Counted from the first letter of the stretch, positions 44,723-53,233 are shown. The stretch: 64,000 nucleotides of DNA from Desulfuromusa sp. (GCA_016744675.1 JADGDX010000009.1:1-64000); one strand, 5' to 3'. Numbers and translations: made by a program. Notes: generated from the letters alone by a model not told the origin.

Positions 44723-46188
44723 GACAAGCACAACGAAACTATCAACAACAAGAAACAACCTCAGAAAAAGCACCCTCTTTCAAATGGACAACCGTTTCTA
44801 TTCAAGAGGTTTTTGAGAATAGTTATCGTCTAGAGGCTAGTGTTTATGGCTTTGAAGGCAGACAAGCGAGAAAAGACCTGGACAACTGCAAGTGGAACAT
44901 ATCAAAACTATGCGGTGATGACGGTCTTGCAACAGCCTATCACCGGCCACGGTTTAAAAGAGTCTATGTCAAAAAATCAGATTATCCAATCTACCAACCG
45001 GCACAGGTGAATGAACTGTATCCTAAACCGGCTGCCTATATTTCTGATTTAACACAAACCAGCATTGATGCTTTACGTGTAAAAAAGGGACAAATTCTAC
45101 TTACTTGTTCTGGCACAATTGGCAATTGTACTTATGTAAGTAATACTTTTGATAATCTAATATTTAGCCATGACCTCATCAGAATTGAGCCTAAAGAATA
45201 CAATGGTTTCATCTACGCATATCTAAGGTCAAAAACTGGATTTAATATCATAAATACTAATAACTATGGTGCAGTTATCAGCCATATTGAGCCCGAACAT
45301 CTAGCTAATATTCAAATTCCGAATCCATCAGTTATTTTGAAACAACAAATCAACGATCTAATTGAGCAATCGTTTCAATTGCGTGATGAGTCCAATAGTT
45401 TAATAGATGAATCGCAGGAGCTGCTAAAAGAAGCATTACAGCTGCCCGATCTTGAAGATCTGAAAACTAAAATAAAGAAGTTTGATAATAAAACAGACGT
45501 GTTGAATTATTCGGTATCGTTAAGTCAACTCAACAACCGCTTTGATGGCTCTTATCATGTTCCAATTGTTGATGCGCTTGAGCATCATATTCACAAAACA
45601 GCAAAAGAAGTTTTAAAAATTGGTGATAGTCAAATAAGCCAAGAAGTTATCTTGCCTGGTCGATTCAAACGGATTTATGTTGAAGAGGGAAACGGAATTA
45701 CATTTTTTGGTGGTAAGCAGCTTTTCGAGCTTGACCCAAGTAATAAAAAATATCTATCTACAAGTAATCATGAAGAGAGAATCCAAGATTTAAAAATACA
45801 TACAAACACAACACTGATCTCAAGAAGCGGAACCATTGGGAAAGTTACTATTGTTCCGGAGCATTGGGACAGCTGGATTCCCAACGAGCATGTTATTCGG
45901 GTAGTACCAACAAATTTTCAAATAGCAGGGTATCTCTATGCATGGCTTAGTAGTGATTATGCTTATCCATTGATAACACGGCACACCTATGGAGCAGTGG
46001 TAGATGAAATCAGTGATAAACAAGTTTCGGAAATCGCCATTCCATTGTTGAAGGATACCAATATTCAAAAAATAATCAACGATAAGACCTTACTAGCAAA
46101 TAGTAAAAGAACAAGAGCTTATGAATTGGAACAAGAGGCATTGAAAATTCTCAATGATAAAGTCATTTATGCGGTGAAAAAAATGTAA
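44716..46188 (+). CDS. HsdS-like DNA specificity subunit
   Basis: A 490-residue subunit with two target-recognition domains (about 25-225 and 270-470), each followed by a helical spacer, the internal duplication seen in type I S subunits. Paired motifs such as LTCSGTIGNCTYV and LISRSGTIGKVTIV, and NNYGAVISHIEPEHLANIQI and HTYGAVVDEISDKQVSEIAI, mark equivalent places in the two halves. The start at GTG 44716 follows AGGAGGGAATCGC; the frame also opens at ATG 44692 inside the RM gene. It would direct the fused RM subunit to a bipartite site, whose sequence cannot be predicted here. Confidence 0.9.
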   Translation: MVGQAQRNYQQQETTSEKAPSFKWTTVSIQEVFENSYRLEASVYGFEGRQARKDLDNCKWNISKLCGDDGLATAYHRPRFKRVYVKKSDYPIYQPAQVNELYPKPAAYISDLTQTSIDALRVKKGQILLTCSGTIGNCTYVSNTFDNLIFSHDLIRIEPKEYNGFIYAYLRSKTGFNIINTNNYGAVISHIEPEHLANIQIPNPSVILKQQINDLIEQSFQLRDESNSLIDESQELLKEALQLPDLEDLKTKIKKFDNKTDVLNYSVSLSQLNNRFDGSYHVPIVDALEHHIHKTAKEVLKIGDSQISQEVILPGRFKRIYVEEGNGITFFGGKQLFELDPSNKKYLSTSNHEERIQDLKIHTNTTLISRSGTIGKVTIVPEHWDSWIPNEHVIRVVPTNFQIAGYLYAWLSSDYAYPLITRHTYGAVVDEISDKQVSEIAIPLLKDTNIQKIINDKTLLANSKRTRAYELEQEALKILNDKVIYAVKKM

Positions 46189-46283
46189 AACCGCAATTTA
46201 ATCCAAAATGTTAATTTCAGAAAAAATATAAGCTCAGGTCTAGCTTAACCTGGGTGTAAAATCCCCCTACCTTTTTAACTCTA

Positions 46284-46302
46284 TGTGACTTTTTCTGTCA
46301 CA
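46284..46302 (+). promoter_or_regulatory. Inverted repeat upstream of the Hsp70-like gene
   Basis: TGTGAC-N7-GTCACA, a 6-bp inverted repeat about 58 bases before the Hsp70-like ATG. It resembles CRP/FNR-type palindromes but the spacing is not standard. Candidate operator only. Confidence 0.35.
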
Positions 46303-46359
46303 CTCCTGATATAGACTTTAAAATACCAATTCGATAACTCGTATCAAGGAGGTGGGAAG

Positions 46360-48759
46360 ATGAGTCTGCTCCATTTAGTCATGCCCAATGGAATCGAAGC
46401 TTGTGGTATTCAAAACCCTGTTCGGGTTCTCGGTATTGACCTGGGAACCACCAATTCAACCGTTGCTGAAATCATTTTTGATCCGGACAATCCGGAACAG
46501 ATATCCTGCCAATGCCTTCCCATTGAGCAACCAACTCAAGGGCGGAGCCACTGGAACCCTCTACTTCCCTCTTTTGTGGCCCTGCATGATGGTAAGGAGT
46601 GGGTGGGCGAAGGAGCAAAACAACTGCTGGAATGTGCCAGTCAGCTCGATCTGATTCCACAGGTCAACATCTTCCATAGCTGCAAGAACGATATGGGACT
46701 GCAAAGAACTTACGCCTCCGCTCCCGAAGGCTATCGCAGTGCTGCCGATATTAGCAGTCGGGTTCTGGGGTATATCTATCGTCAAGCCCAGAAACAGAAT
46801 CGCACCAAGCCGGACATTACCACGGTCACTGTTCCAGCCTCCTTTCAACTGGCACAACGCAATGACACCCTGAAGGCCGCCAAGAGTGCTGGCATTCCTC
46901 TCACCAATGGCGAATTACTGGATGAGCCAGTTGCTGCCTTCATCAGTTATCTGGCCGATAATCCCGATATCGCTCTGACCACTCCAGGGCAACAACGGAC
47001 TTTGCTGGTTTTTGACTTTGGTGGCGGAACTTGTGACGTTGGCTTATTTCGTCTGTCATCAAATCTGTTTAACCTGATGGATATTTCACCCCTGTCGGTC
47101 TCTCGTTATCATCGACTTGGCGGAGGCGATATTGATCAGGCTATCTTCTATGAAGTTTTGCTGCCACAAATTATCGAAGAGAACAAACTGGAAGAGTTTC
47201 AGTTGGATTTTGAGGAGAAAAAACAATATCTGGAGCCAGCGTTTATCCGTATCGCTGAACAGCTGAAAATTGCCTTCTGTGAAAAACTTGAGCAGTGGGT
47301 CAAAAAAGGGTCAGACGAAAAAAATACCCCTGAACAGGTTTCAATACCCGGTGATTTCAGTTGTAAGCTTCCAGATGGAAACGAGATTATTCTAATTGAT
47401 CCAACATTGACTCTTGATGATTTCAATAATCTTCTGGAGCCTTTCCTGGATCAGAACCGACTGTATGTCAAAGAAACCGAGTACCGACAATCCTTGTCAA
47501 TCTTTACCCCGATCCATGATGCCATTGAACGCAATGATCTTACCCCTGAAGATATCGACCTTTGTTTGCTGGTTGGGGGAAGTTGTCTGATTCCCCAGGT
47601 CGAACATGCCGTTGCACAGTTCTTTACCAAAGCTGAAATTCTCACCTTCGCTGGAGCTGATGCTATGCAGACGGCTGTGGCCAAGGGAGCGGCCATCAAT
47701 GCCCTGTCTTTAGCCCTCAATCAACGCCCAGTGATCCAGCCGGTCTGTCAGGAAACGATTGCCATCATGACAGCCACCGGACCCGTAACGATTATCCCAA
47801 AGCAAACGACCCTGCCTTGGCCGAGTGAGGCAGGTTACGCCAAAGGGGAAATCCTAACCATTCCCGTTGATTCCAATGAAGAAGCGGTCAGCCTGCGGGT
47901 GGAAATTGTCTCTCTTGATAACAGCGGCAAACGCACTCTGCTCTCGGAAGTCTGGGACGTTCCGGCACCGGTTCGAGCCGGGGAAAAGGTTCAGGTGGAA
48001 TCCCGCTTTGATTTGAATCAGACGTTGCAACTCCGCCTGGTTCATCTGGAGCGGGATGATGTTCCGATTTACGAGAAACAGGAAGAACACCCCTTTACCC
48101 ATATGATCAATCCCCAGACAGTTAAAATCAGGATTGAAGCAACAGAAGAAAAACTCCGCACCGGAGCGATTCCAGAAGACCTCTGGAAACAGACCATGAG
48201 TCGCCTGGCTGATGACTGTGCTGAACTACGTCAGTACGAGAAAGCCATTAACAACCTGGCAACAGCCATGCGTCGCACCAACAAGCCTGATGTTGGGCTG
48301 ATGAACAAAATGGCCCTTTACGCCGGGTACATGGGCGACCGTAAACGGGAGGAGCAAATTTATCTGGCTGCAATAGAAGAAGATCCGAACTGGGGAACAG
48401 TTTGGTTCAATTTGGCATTACTGCTACAAAAGCAGGGACGGCTTGATGAGGCTAGAAAAATTATTGATGGAGCAATCAAGGTGGAGCCTACTGAAGCCCC
48501 ATATTATGTTCTTCAGGCTCAACTGGCCAAAGAAAACGGACAGAATTATGCTATTATTCTTGATCTTTTCGATATTCATGCCCGCCCCATTGAGGAACAA
48601 AACAATTGGGAGCTTATTTGGTCAACGACAGCAGCTGAATTGCGTAATGATGCCGAAGCTGTGGCTAAAATCCGAAAATTACGCCAACGTAAAAATACCA
48701 GCCGAGATAATTTGCCGAGCAAAGAAGATGGGTGCTTGCCGGGGGTTTATCAAAGTTAA
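46360..48759 (+). CDS. Hsp70-like ATPase with C-terminal TPR region
   Basis: A 799-residue divergent Hsp70. The actin-like ATPase shows the phosphate-1 motif GIDLGTTNS (25-33), FDFGGGTCDVGLF (218-230), RLGGGDIDQAIF and LLVGGSCLIPQV. The region beyond about 470 (KQTTLPWPSEAGYAKGEILT) retains a short substrate-domain-like beta section, but in place of the DnaK lid there are TPR-like repeats (about 610-770; DPNWGTVWFNLALLLQKQGR, LDEARKIIDGAIKVEPTEA). No EEVD-type tail. AAGGAGGTGGGAAG is a near-perfect ribosome site. No DnaJ or GrpE gene is nearby; instead small unknown proteins and a PP2A-type phosphatase follow. It is not housekeeping DnaK. Role unknown; its place beside RM and Fic suggests a conflict or stress function. 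Confidence 0.85.
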   Translation: MSLLHLVMPNGIEACGIQNPVRVLGIDLGTTNSTVAEIIFDPDNPEQISCQCLPIEQPTQGRSHWNPLLPSFVALHDGKEWVGEGAKQLLECASQLDLIPQVNIFHSCKNDMGLQRTYASAPEGYRSAADISSRVLGYIYRQAQKQNRTKPDITTVTVPASFQLAQRNDTLKAAKSAGIPLTNGELLDEPVAAFISYLADNPDIALTTPGQQRTLLVFDFGGGTCDVGLFRLSSNLFNLMDISPLSVSRYHRLGGGDIDQAIFYEVLLPQIIEENKLEEFQLDFEEKKQYLEPAFIRIAEQLKIAFCEKLEQWVKKGSDEKNTPEQVSIPGDFSCKLPDGNEIILIDPTLTLDDFNNLLEPFLDQNRLYVKETEYRQSLSIFTPIHDAIERNDLTPEDIDLCLLVGGSCLIPQVEHAVAQFFTKAEILTFAGADAMQTAVAKGAAINALSLALNQRPVIQPVCQETIAIMTATGPVTIIPKQTTLPWPSEAGYAKGEILTIPVDSNEEAVSLRVEIVSLDNSGKRTLLSEVWDVPAPVRAGEKVQVESRFDLNQTLQLRLVHLERDDVPIYEKQEEHPFTHMINPQTVKIRIEATEEKLRTGAIPEDLWKQTMSRLADDCAELRQYEKAINNLATAMRRTNKPDVGLMNKMALYAGYMGDRKREEQIYLAAIEEDPNWGTVWFNLALLLQKQGRLDEARKIIDGAIKVEPTEAPYYVLQAQLAKENGQNYAIILDLFDIHARPIEEQNNWELIWSTTAAELRNDAEAVAKIRKLRQRKNTSRDNLPSKEDGCLPGVYQS

Positions 48760-48788
48760 AATATTTGGCAACGACAAGGTGTTAAGTG

Positions 48789-48962
48789 ATGAGTGAAACA
48801 CCAACCCCATACAGAGTTGGGAATGTCTACTACATGATTTTTCGAGTCGGTTATTTCATTCTTCGCCCAGAGAAGACTTTTTATAACGGTAAGAGTTTAT
48901 CTCTTGGCAAGGTTGTTCCTTTTCCTGGGAGAAAGACAACAACGGATGATCAAACACGTTGA
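48789..48962 (+). CDS. Small hypothetical protein of the Hsp70 module
   Basis: A 57-codon frame beginning MSETPTPYRVGNVYYMIFRV, with AAGGTG before the ATG. It lies between the Hsp70-like gene and the next module gene and overlaps that gene by 17 bases. No signal peptide or clear membrane segment. No family recognised; the overlap and ribosome site favour real translation. Confidence 0.5.
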   Translation: MSETPTPYRVGNVYYMIFRVGYFILRPEKTFYNGKSLSLGKVVPFPGRKTTTDDQTR

Positions 48963-49377
48963 TTTTGACAGTCCCGCATGGCAGGTGCGCATGAAGAATG
49001 CCCGCAGTGGTGAGGAGTTTACGGCTTTACTTTTTGAGTTGCCGGACCCGGTGTTGCGTTACGGCTCAGACGCTGAAATACGACTCAGCTCTTTACAGGA
49101 GCTGGAGATCAGGTCATGCGCTCAGGAAATCATCGACGCTCAGGTATTAGAAAAGCACCATTGGGTGGAGATTAGCAAAATCTATCCTGAAGCTGAAAGA
49201 ACAAGTGACGTTGAAAGCCTGATCGTAATTCTCACGGATCTGGCAATGAAACGCCTCAAAACCGGTTATGGGATCGAAGATTGTCCGACGCTGGAGGAGC
49301 ATCTGCTTATGATCTGGCTTGAAGACTGTATAACTCTCGATCCTTATATACGAAGGGGGAAATATGCATCAACATAA
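48946..49377 (+). CDS. Hypothetical protein of the Hsp70 module
   Basis: A 143-residue acidic, mostly helical protein (MIKHVDFDSPAWQVRMKNAR, TSDVESLIVILTDLAMKRL, EHLLMIWLEDCITLDPYI). No family recognised. The start at 48946 is chosen because the frame back to 48904 overlaps the 57-codon gene. It overlaps the next gene by 14 bases, so the module is tightly coupled. Confidence 0.65.
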   Translation: MIKHVDFDSPAWQVRMKNARSGEEFTALLFELPDPVLRYGSDAEIRLSSLQELEIRSCAQEIIDAQVLEKHHWVEISKIYPEAERTSDVESLIVILTDLAMKRLKTGYGIEDCPTLEEHLLMIWLEDCITLDPYIRRGKYAST

Positions 49378-49669
49378 AGATATGCTCGCTGATATTATCT
49401 CGCATATGGAAGGTCATCGATACATATGCCCCATACCGCAAAGTTGGCAGCACGTATATTCTTTGCTTCCTGGCAAGAAAAGAGTTGCTGCCGGGTTTGA
49501 TCCCCCTGTGCCATTAATTCTTGGAGCTTGGGGACACACCAATGACCAAGAAAAACGTCAGCGTTTTCAAATTCATCTTGAATATGCGGTTAAAAATAAT
49601 GTGGTCAATGACGTGTGTGACTATCTGGCGGGTTTGTCAGCAGGGGAATGGTTGCATGAAGAAAAATGA
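49364..49669 (+). CDS. Small hypothetical protein of the Hsp70 module
   Basis: A 101-residue protein with AAGGGGG before the ATG. Notable segments are YICPIPQSWQHVYSLLPGKK, PPVPLILGAWGHTNDQEKRQ and LEYAVKNNVVNDVCDYLAGL. The PVPLILGAWGHT part looks like a conserved interaction surface, but no family is recognised. It overlaps both neighbours (14 bases each), which argues for a fixed stoichiometric unit with them. Confidence 0.65.
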   Translation: MHQHKDMLADIISHMEGHRYICPIPQSWQHVYSLLPGKKRVAAGFDPPVPLILGAWGHTNDQEKRQRFQIHLEYAVKNNVVNDVCDYLAGLSAGEWLHEEK

Positions 49670-50357
49670 TTTCAATCGCCTCATCGCTATTGGTGACATC
49701 CACGGACAGTCCGATATGCTCAAACGACTACTGAATGTCGTCTCCCCACAACCCGAAGACCAGTTTGTTTTCCTGGGAGACTACGTAGATAGAGGGAAAG
49801 ATAGCCGGGGTGTCATTGAGCGATTGATGCAGTTTAAAATCGACTATCCGCAGACTATCTTCATTCGTGGTAATCACGACCAGCTGCTGCTTGATCTACT
49901 GGTTGAGCTAGGTGTCAGAGCTGATGACCGCCTGCGGGATGAATCACGACGATATGAGGAATGCTCCACGGCCTCCGACCTGGAAATGTTCCTGAGCAAC
50001 GGTGGCAATGAAACTCTGCGTAGCTATCGCTTGAGAGACATGACGGCTTTTCCTCAAGACCACATCAAGTTTCTGGAAGCAACCAAGCTATGGTGGCGAT
50101 TTAAAAACTTGATCTTTGTTCATGCCGGATTAGAAGAAGGGTTGCCTCCAGAGTTACAAGACCCGTATGTGCTGCTCTGGGAACGGCTCTCCCCTCCGGG
50201 TAAAGATGGCGAAATTCACGTTGTCGGGCACCACCCCACTACAGACGGTGATCCTTACTTTGAGCCCGGACGCTACAATCTGGATACGGGAGCCGTGTAT
50301 GGTCTGACATTGACAGCTTGTAATGTCCTGACGAAAGAGGTTTGGCAAGTACGATAG
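49656..50357 (+). CDS. PP2A/calcineurin-like serine/threonine phosphatase
   Basis: A 233-residue metallophosphoesterase. The start at 49656 (MKKNDFNRLIAIGDIHGQSD) overlaps the previous stop, whereas the longer frame runs through an unrelated gene. The dinuclear metal motifs GDIHG (13-17), GDYVDRG, RGNHD, then LIFVHAG and VVGHHPT, are complete, matching bacterial PrpA-type protein phosphatases or Ap4A hydrolases. The protein-phosphatase reading is slightly favoured by GDYVDRG. No kinase gene is in the element, so its substrate might be the Hsp70-like protein or a host phosphoprotein. Confidence 0.9.
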   Translation: MKKNDFNRLIAIGDIHGQSDMLKRLLNVVSPQPEDQFVFLGDYVDRGKDSRGVIERLMQFKIDYPQTIFIRGNHDQLLLDLLVELGVRADDRLRDESRRYEECSTASDLEMFLSNGGNETLRSYRLRDMTAFPQDHIKFLEATKLWWRFKNLIFVHAGLEEGLPPELQDPYVLLWERLSPPGKDGEIHVVGHHPTTDGDPYFEPGRYNLDTGAVYGLTLTACNVLTKEVWQVR

Positions 50358-50407
50358 TGGTAGTGTGGAGAAAAACTATATCTATGTGTCTCGGTCTGGA
50401 GTAATGA

Positions 50408-51034
50408 ATGTCGCTTCCATATTACAAAATCACGTGTTCAGGCTGCTCTTTTGATGATGGTTGCGCCTTCGGAATTAACTATAGATATGAGGGATCGCCA
50501 GAACATGAGCCTGTGCTACAAAATGCTTGGTGCCGTGATTGCGACAAAATTGTGAAAATTTGCATTCCATTTAATCGGAGGCATGCTCAGGGAATAGTGT
50601 TTGATCTAAATGCACGGTATCGGAAAAGTAATGGTGGTCTCCTTGCAAGAATTTTCAGATCAAAGAAACTTAAATTTGAAGTCCAGCAAAACATTCGGGA
50701 AGACAATCAAGAAGCCCTGGAGATAAATAATCGCCTGAGATATTTTGAAACTATCCCTTACAAAGCCCGTTGCTTGCTCTGCGGTAGCAATAGCGTATTT
50801 CATTTCAAATTGCCAAACGAAGGGTTAGGTGATGTGGAAAGTATGAATGTAGAGCACTCATGTGGCGGTCAATTGCTTATCCGCATACAGGGGCAGATTA
50901 ATCCGGTTAGCTACACGCAGCTTCCCAAGGTGACTTACAATGATGATGGTATTTTGCATGATGAACGAAAGAGCAACAAAGTAGTGGTGCGGCGAGGAAG
51001 CCTGTGCCAGAAAAGTTTAGATAGAGAGATATAG
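50408..51034 (+). CDS. Cysteine-rich hypothetical protein, possible zinc binder
   Basis: A 208-residue protein with two cysteine clusters: ITCSGCSFDDGCAF with NAWCRDCDKIVKIC in the first 55 residues, and ARCLLCGSNSVFHF with MNVEHSCGGQLLI near 130-165. These CxxC pairs suggest two zinc-ribbon-like units. GGAGTAATGA precedes the ATG. It follows the phosphatase by 50 bases and ends the module. No family recognised. Confidence 0.65.
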   Translation: MSLPYYKITCSGCSFDDGCAFGINYRYEGSPEHEPVLQNAWCRDCDKIVKICIPFNRRHAQGIVFDLNARYRKSNGGLLARIFRSKKLKFEVQQNIREDNQEALEINNRLRYFETIPYKARCLLCGSNSVFHFKLPNEGLGDVESMNVEHSCGGQLLIRIQGQINPVSYTQLPKVTYNDDGILHDERKSNKVVVRRGSLCQKSLDREI

Positions 51035-51138
51035 CCACCCACCCAGCGCCATATCTCACACCTAAGAGATATGGCGCAACATCTTAACCCCATATCTCAT
51101 AAAATATGATATAACCATAATCATTGCGTCTATATCTC
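51026..51138. promoter_or_regulatory. GAGATAT/ATATCTC repeat cluster upstream of fic
   Basis: Five copies of the heptamer: GAGATAT at 51026-51032, a 12-bp perfect inverted repeat GCGCCATATCTC/GAGATATGGCGC at 51046-51077 (8-nt loop) containing two, then ATATCTC at 51092-51098 and 51132-51138. The last ends 25 bases before the fic ATG. The hairpin may also end the upstream transcript. The multiplicity points to cooperative binding of a regulator, perhaps the Fic protein through its C-terminal winged helix. Confidence 0.65.
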
Positions 51139-51163
51139 GCAGTTACAAACTATAGGAGTTCGC

Positions 51164-52318
51164 ATGCCACGTAGCGGTACATTCAAAAACACCACGGCAG
51201 GATATCGGGCTTTCTTTCCAGCACCATTGCCTCCCGATCCGCCTCTCAATCTTGAAAATGATCTCCAACTGCTTCTGTCCGAAGCAGACCGGGCATTGGG
51301 AGCATTAAACGTGGTTGTAACCGTCCTACCCAGCCCTGATCTTCTGGTCGGATTATTTATCCAGAAAGAAGCACTGCTCAGCTCTCAGATTGAAGGAACC
51401 CAGTCTTCACTGGTGGACGTTCTTGGAGCCAACGAAGAACATATTCCCACCGCCGATGTTGGCGAAGTCATCAACTATGTCAAAGCTATGCGCCATGGAC
51501 TGAAGCGTCTTGAAAAAGACGACTTCCCCATGTCGCTACGCCTGCTTCGTGAAATTCATGACGTTTTAATGCAACAGGTTCGTGGTGGATCAACACACCT
51601 GACTCCCGGCGAGTTCAGAACCATGCAAAATTGGATCGGTGGCACAAATCCTAGTAACGCCAGATTCGTACCACCTCCGCCAGAGGAAATGCAGCAGGCT
51701 CTGAGCAGTTTCGAGCACTTTTTGCATGAAGATGGCGATCTGCCACCGCTTATCCGCTGTGCCCTGATCCATTACCAGTTTGAAACCATCCACCCGTTCA
51801 ACGATGGTAACGGCCGGGTCGGCCGGTTGCTGATTACTCTCTATCTGGTATGGAAGGGCATTCTTGACGAACCGATGCTTTACCTGAGTGCCTATTTGAA
51901 GGCACACCAGCAGGAATATTACGACCGTCTGACTCAAGTACGAACAGATGGAAATTATGAGGCATGGGCAAGGTTCTTCCTGGAAGGTGTGCGTGATGCT
52001 TCAGTCATGGTTTTGGAAACAACCAAACGAATCCAGGCACTGGAACGCGCAGATTCAGACCGACTGGTCGCCGCCGGTGAAGGCTCACACGGTCTAACCC
52101 TACTTCGCTCTCTGATGAAACAACCAGTCGTTATGACAAACGATGTCGTCAAATTGGTCGGCGTCAGTTACACCAAAGCCAATGCCCTGCTCGCCAGCTG
52201 TGAAAAATTGGGTGTTGTACGTCAAATCAACCGGGGAAGAAGAAACCGCAGATTCATGTATCAGGCTTACGTTGATATTCTTGCTGAAGGAACTGAATTG
52301 GGATCGATAGAGGAGTAG
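51164..52318 (+). CDS. Fic-family protein (SoFic-like, class II)
   Basis: A 384-residue Fic protein. The active-site motif HPFNDGNGRVGR (210-221) is complete, so AMP transfer to hydroxyl side chains of target proteins is expected. The self-inhibitory motif SSQIEG (73-78, Glu77) lies N-terminal, making it class II. The C-terminal 90 residues are a winged helix (TLLRSLMKQPVVMTNDVVKL, YTKANALLASCEKLGVV), which may bind DNA or its own promoter repeats. TATAGGAGTTCGC precedes the ATG. It is the last gene of the element. No separate antitoxin is needed in this class. Confidence 0.93.
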   Translation: MPRSGTFKNTTAGYRAFFPAPLPPDPPLNLENDLQLLLSEADRALGALNVVVTVLPSPDLLVGLFIQKEALLSSQIEGTQSSLVDVLGANEEHIPTADVGEVINYVKAMRHGLKRLEKDDFPMSLRLLREIHDVLMQQVRGGSTHLTPGEFRTMQNWIGGTNPSNARFVPPPPEEMQQALSSFEHFLHEDGDLPPLIRCALIHYQFETIHPFNDGNGRVGRLLITLYLVWKGILDEPMLYLSAYLKAHQQEYYDRLTQVRTDGNYEAWARFFLEGVRDASVMVLETTKRIQALERADSDRLVAAGEGSHGLTLLRSLMKQPVVMTNDVVKLVGVSYTKANALLASCEKLGVVRQINRGRRNRRFMYQAYVDILAEGTELGSIEE

Positions 52319-52339
52319 ATCCTTTCAGGCTATAGACTC

Positions 52340-52358
52340 TGTGTAATTCCTGTGTAAT
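52340..52358 (+). repeat. Right arm-type repeat of the element
   Basis: TGTGTAATTCCTGTGTAAT, identical to 36876-36894, 128 bases inside attR. Same orientation as the left copy. Confidence 0.8.
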
Positions 52359-52486
52359 CATGCCGGGAAAATTACACCAATCAAGAGAAGAGAGCAGAAC
52401 TTTTTCCGGTAACTAAATCTGATTAAAGGAATAATTTCAAATATTTAATCACCTTAAAGAAGTTTCAAGAATACCTATGACCAATC

Positions 52487-52532
52487 CTGAAAATCCTCGT
52501 GTCGGCAGTTCGATTCTGTCTCTGGGCACCAC
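52487..52532 (+). repeat. Right attachment repeat (attR)
   Basis: 46 bases identical to 36783-36828, the 3' part of tRNA-Phe without its 5' half. It marks the right end of the element; chromosomal sequence resumes after it. Confidence 0.95.
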
Positions 52533-52539
52533 AGATATT

Positions 52540-52569
52540 AAAGGGTTACAGCTTTTGCTGTAACCCTTT
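52540..52569 (+). terminator. Original tRNA-Phe terminator
   Basis: AAAGGGTTACAGC/GCTGTAACCCTTT, a perfect 13-bp stem with a TTTT loop and a T-run. It differs from the element-supplied copy by the perfect stem and shorter loop. Confidence 0.85.
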
Positions 52570-52660
52570 TTTTGTTTACTTATGGACATCATTGGCGAAA
52601 CACCCTATCCTGAGAACTTTCTTATTATATAGTGCCAACCACAACCCCATGGAGGAAATT

Positions 52661-53170
52661 TTGCTAAGAAAATCGTTTTTATTCGGTCTATTGATTCTCT
52701 TTATTGCCCTATCAACGGGCTGCAATAGTGCTAAATCAACATTTAAGGCTGGGGCTGCAGGTGACATCTCAGTGCTATCTCTCCGTGGCGATACCAGCGA
52801 AATGACAGCTGATCAAATTGCTGAACTGACGCGGGTTGGTGCTTGGATGGACAGAGATATCATCAAACAACTCAACCGGGCTGGCTATTCGGCAAAGTTA
52901 CTTCTATCTCGCAGTGATTTCAGTGGTCCGGGACATCTCCTGATCATTGATGTAGAAAAGTTCAATGCAGGAAATCGTGCGGCAAGGGCCTTTGTCGGGT
53001 TTGGTGCCGGGGCATCTTCTCTTGACCTGAAATACCAGCTTCTGGATAGCCAAAAGAAGATGGTCAGTGAGTGGAAGGATGGTGTTGGATCAAGTAAAGG
53101 TGGAACGTACTGTGCCCAGACACTTAATCGCAACACAATCAAGCAACTGCAAAGTAAATTAGCTAAATAA
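52661..53170 (+). CDS. DUF4410-type lipoprotein
   Basis: A 169-residue lipoprotein. I set the start at TTG 52661, five bases after GGAGG, giving a classic signal MLRKSFLFGLLILFIALSTG followed by the lipidated Cys (ALSTGC). The mature part (VEKFNAGNRAARAFVGFGAG, LDLKYQLLDSQKKMVSEW) resembles DUF4410/GNA1162-like envelope proteins. The GxGxG-rich centre is typical. It is the first chromosomal gene after the element and has its own terminator. Confidence 0.8.
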   Translation: MLRKSFLFGLLILFIALSTGCNSAKSTFKAGAAGDISVLSLRGDTSEMTADQIAELTRVGAWMDRDIIKQLNRAGYSAKLLLSRSDFSGPGHLLIIDVEKFNAGNRAARAFVGFGAGASSLDLKYQLLDSQKKMVSEWKDGVGSSKGGTYCAQTLNRNTIKQLQSKLAK

Positions 53171-53202
53171 ATATCAGAGGCTTAAATTCTGGATCTATGA
53201 TA

Positions 53203-53233
53203 CAAAATCCTCGCCTTATTGGTGGGGATTTTG
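53203..53233 (+). terminator. Rho-independent terminator
   Basis: CAAAATCCTCGCC and GGTGGGGATTTTG form a 13-bp stem (two G.U pairs) with a TTATT loop and a following run of six T. Confidence 0.85.

Larger units (their letters stand above)
52319..52660. other. Right end of the element and chromosomal junction
   Basis: About 340 bases without a gene, holding the right arm repeat, the right att repeat and the original tRNA-Phe terminator, each listed. An inverted ATTACAC at 52371-52377 may be a further integrase arm half-site. Confidence 0.6.

Noticed and set aside
46360..48759. Calling the Hsp70-like gene dnaK
   Set aside because: The C-terminal region is TPR-like and lacks the DnaK lid; no dnaJ or grpE nearby.
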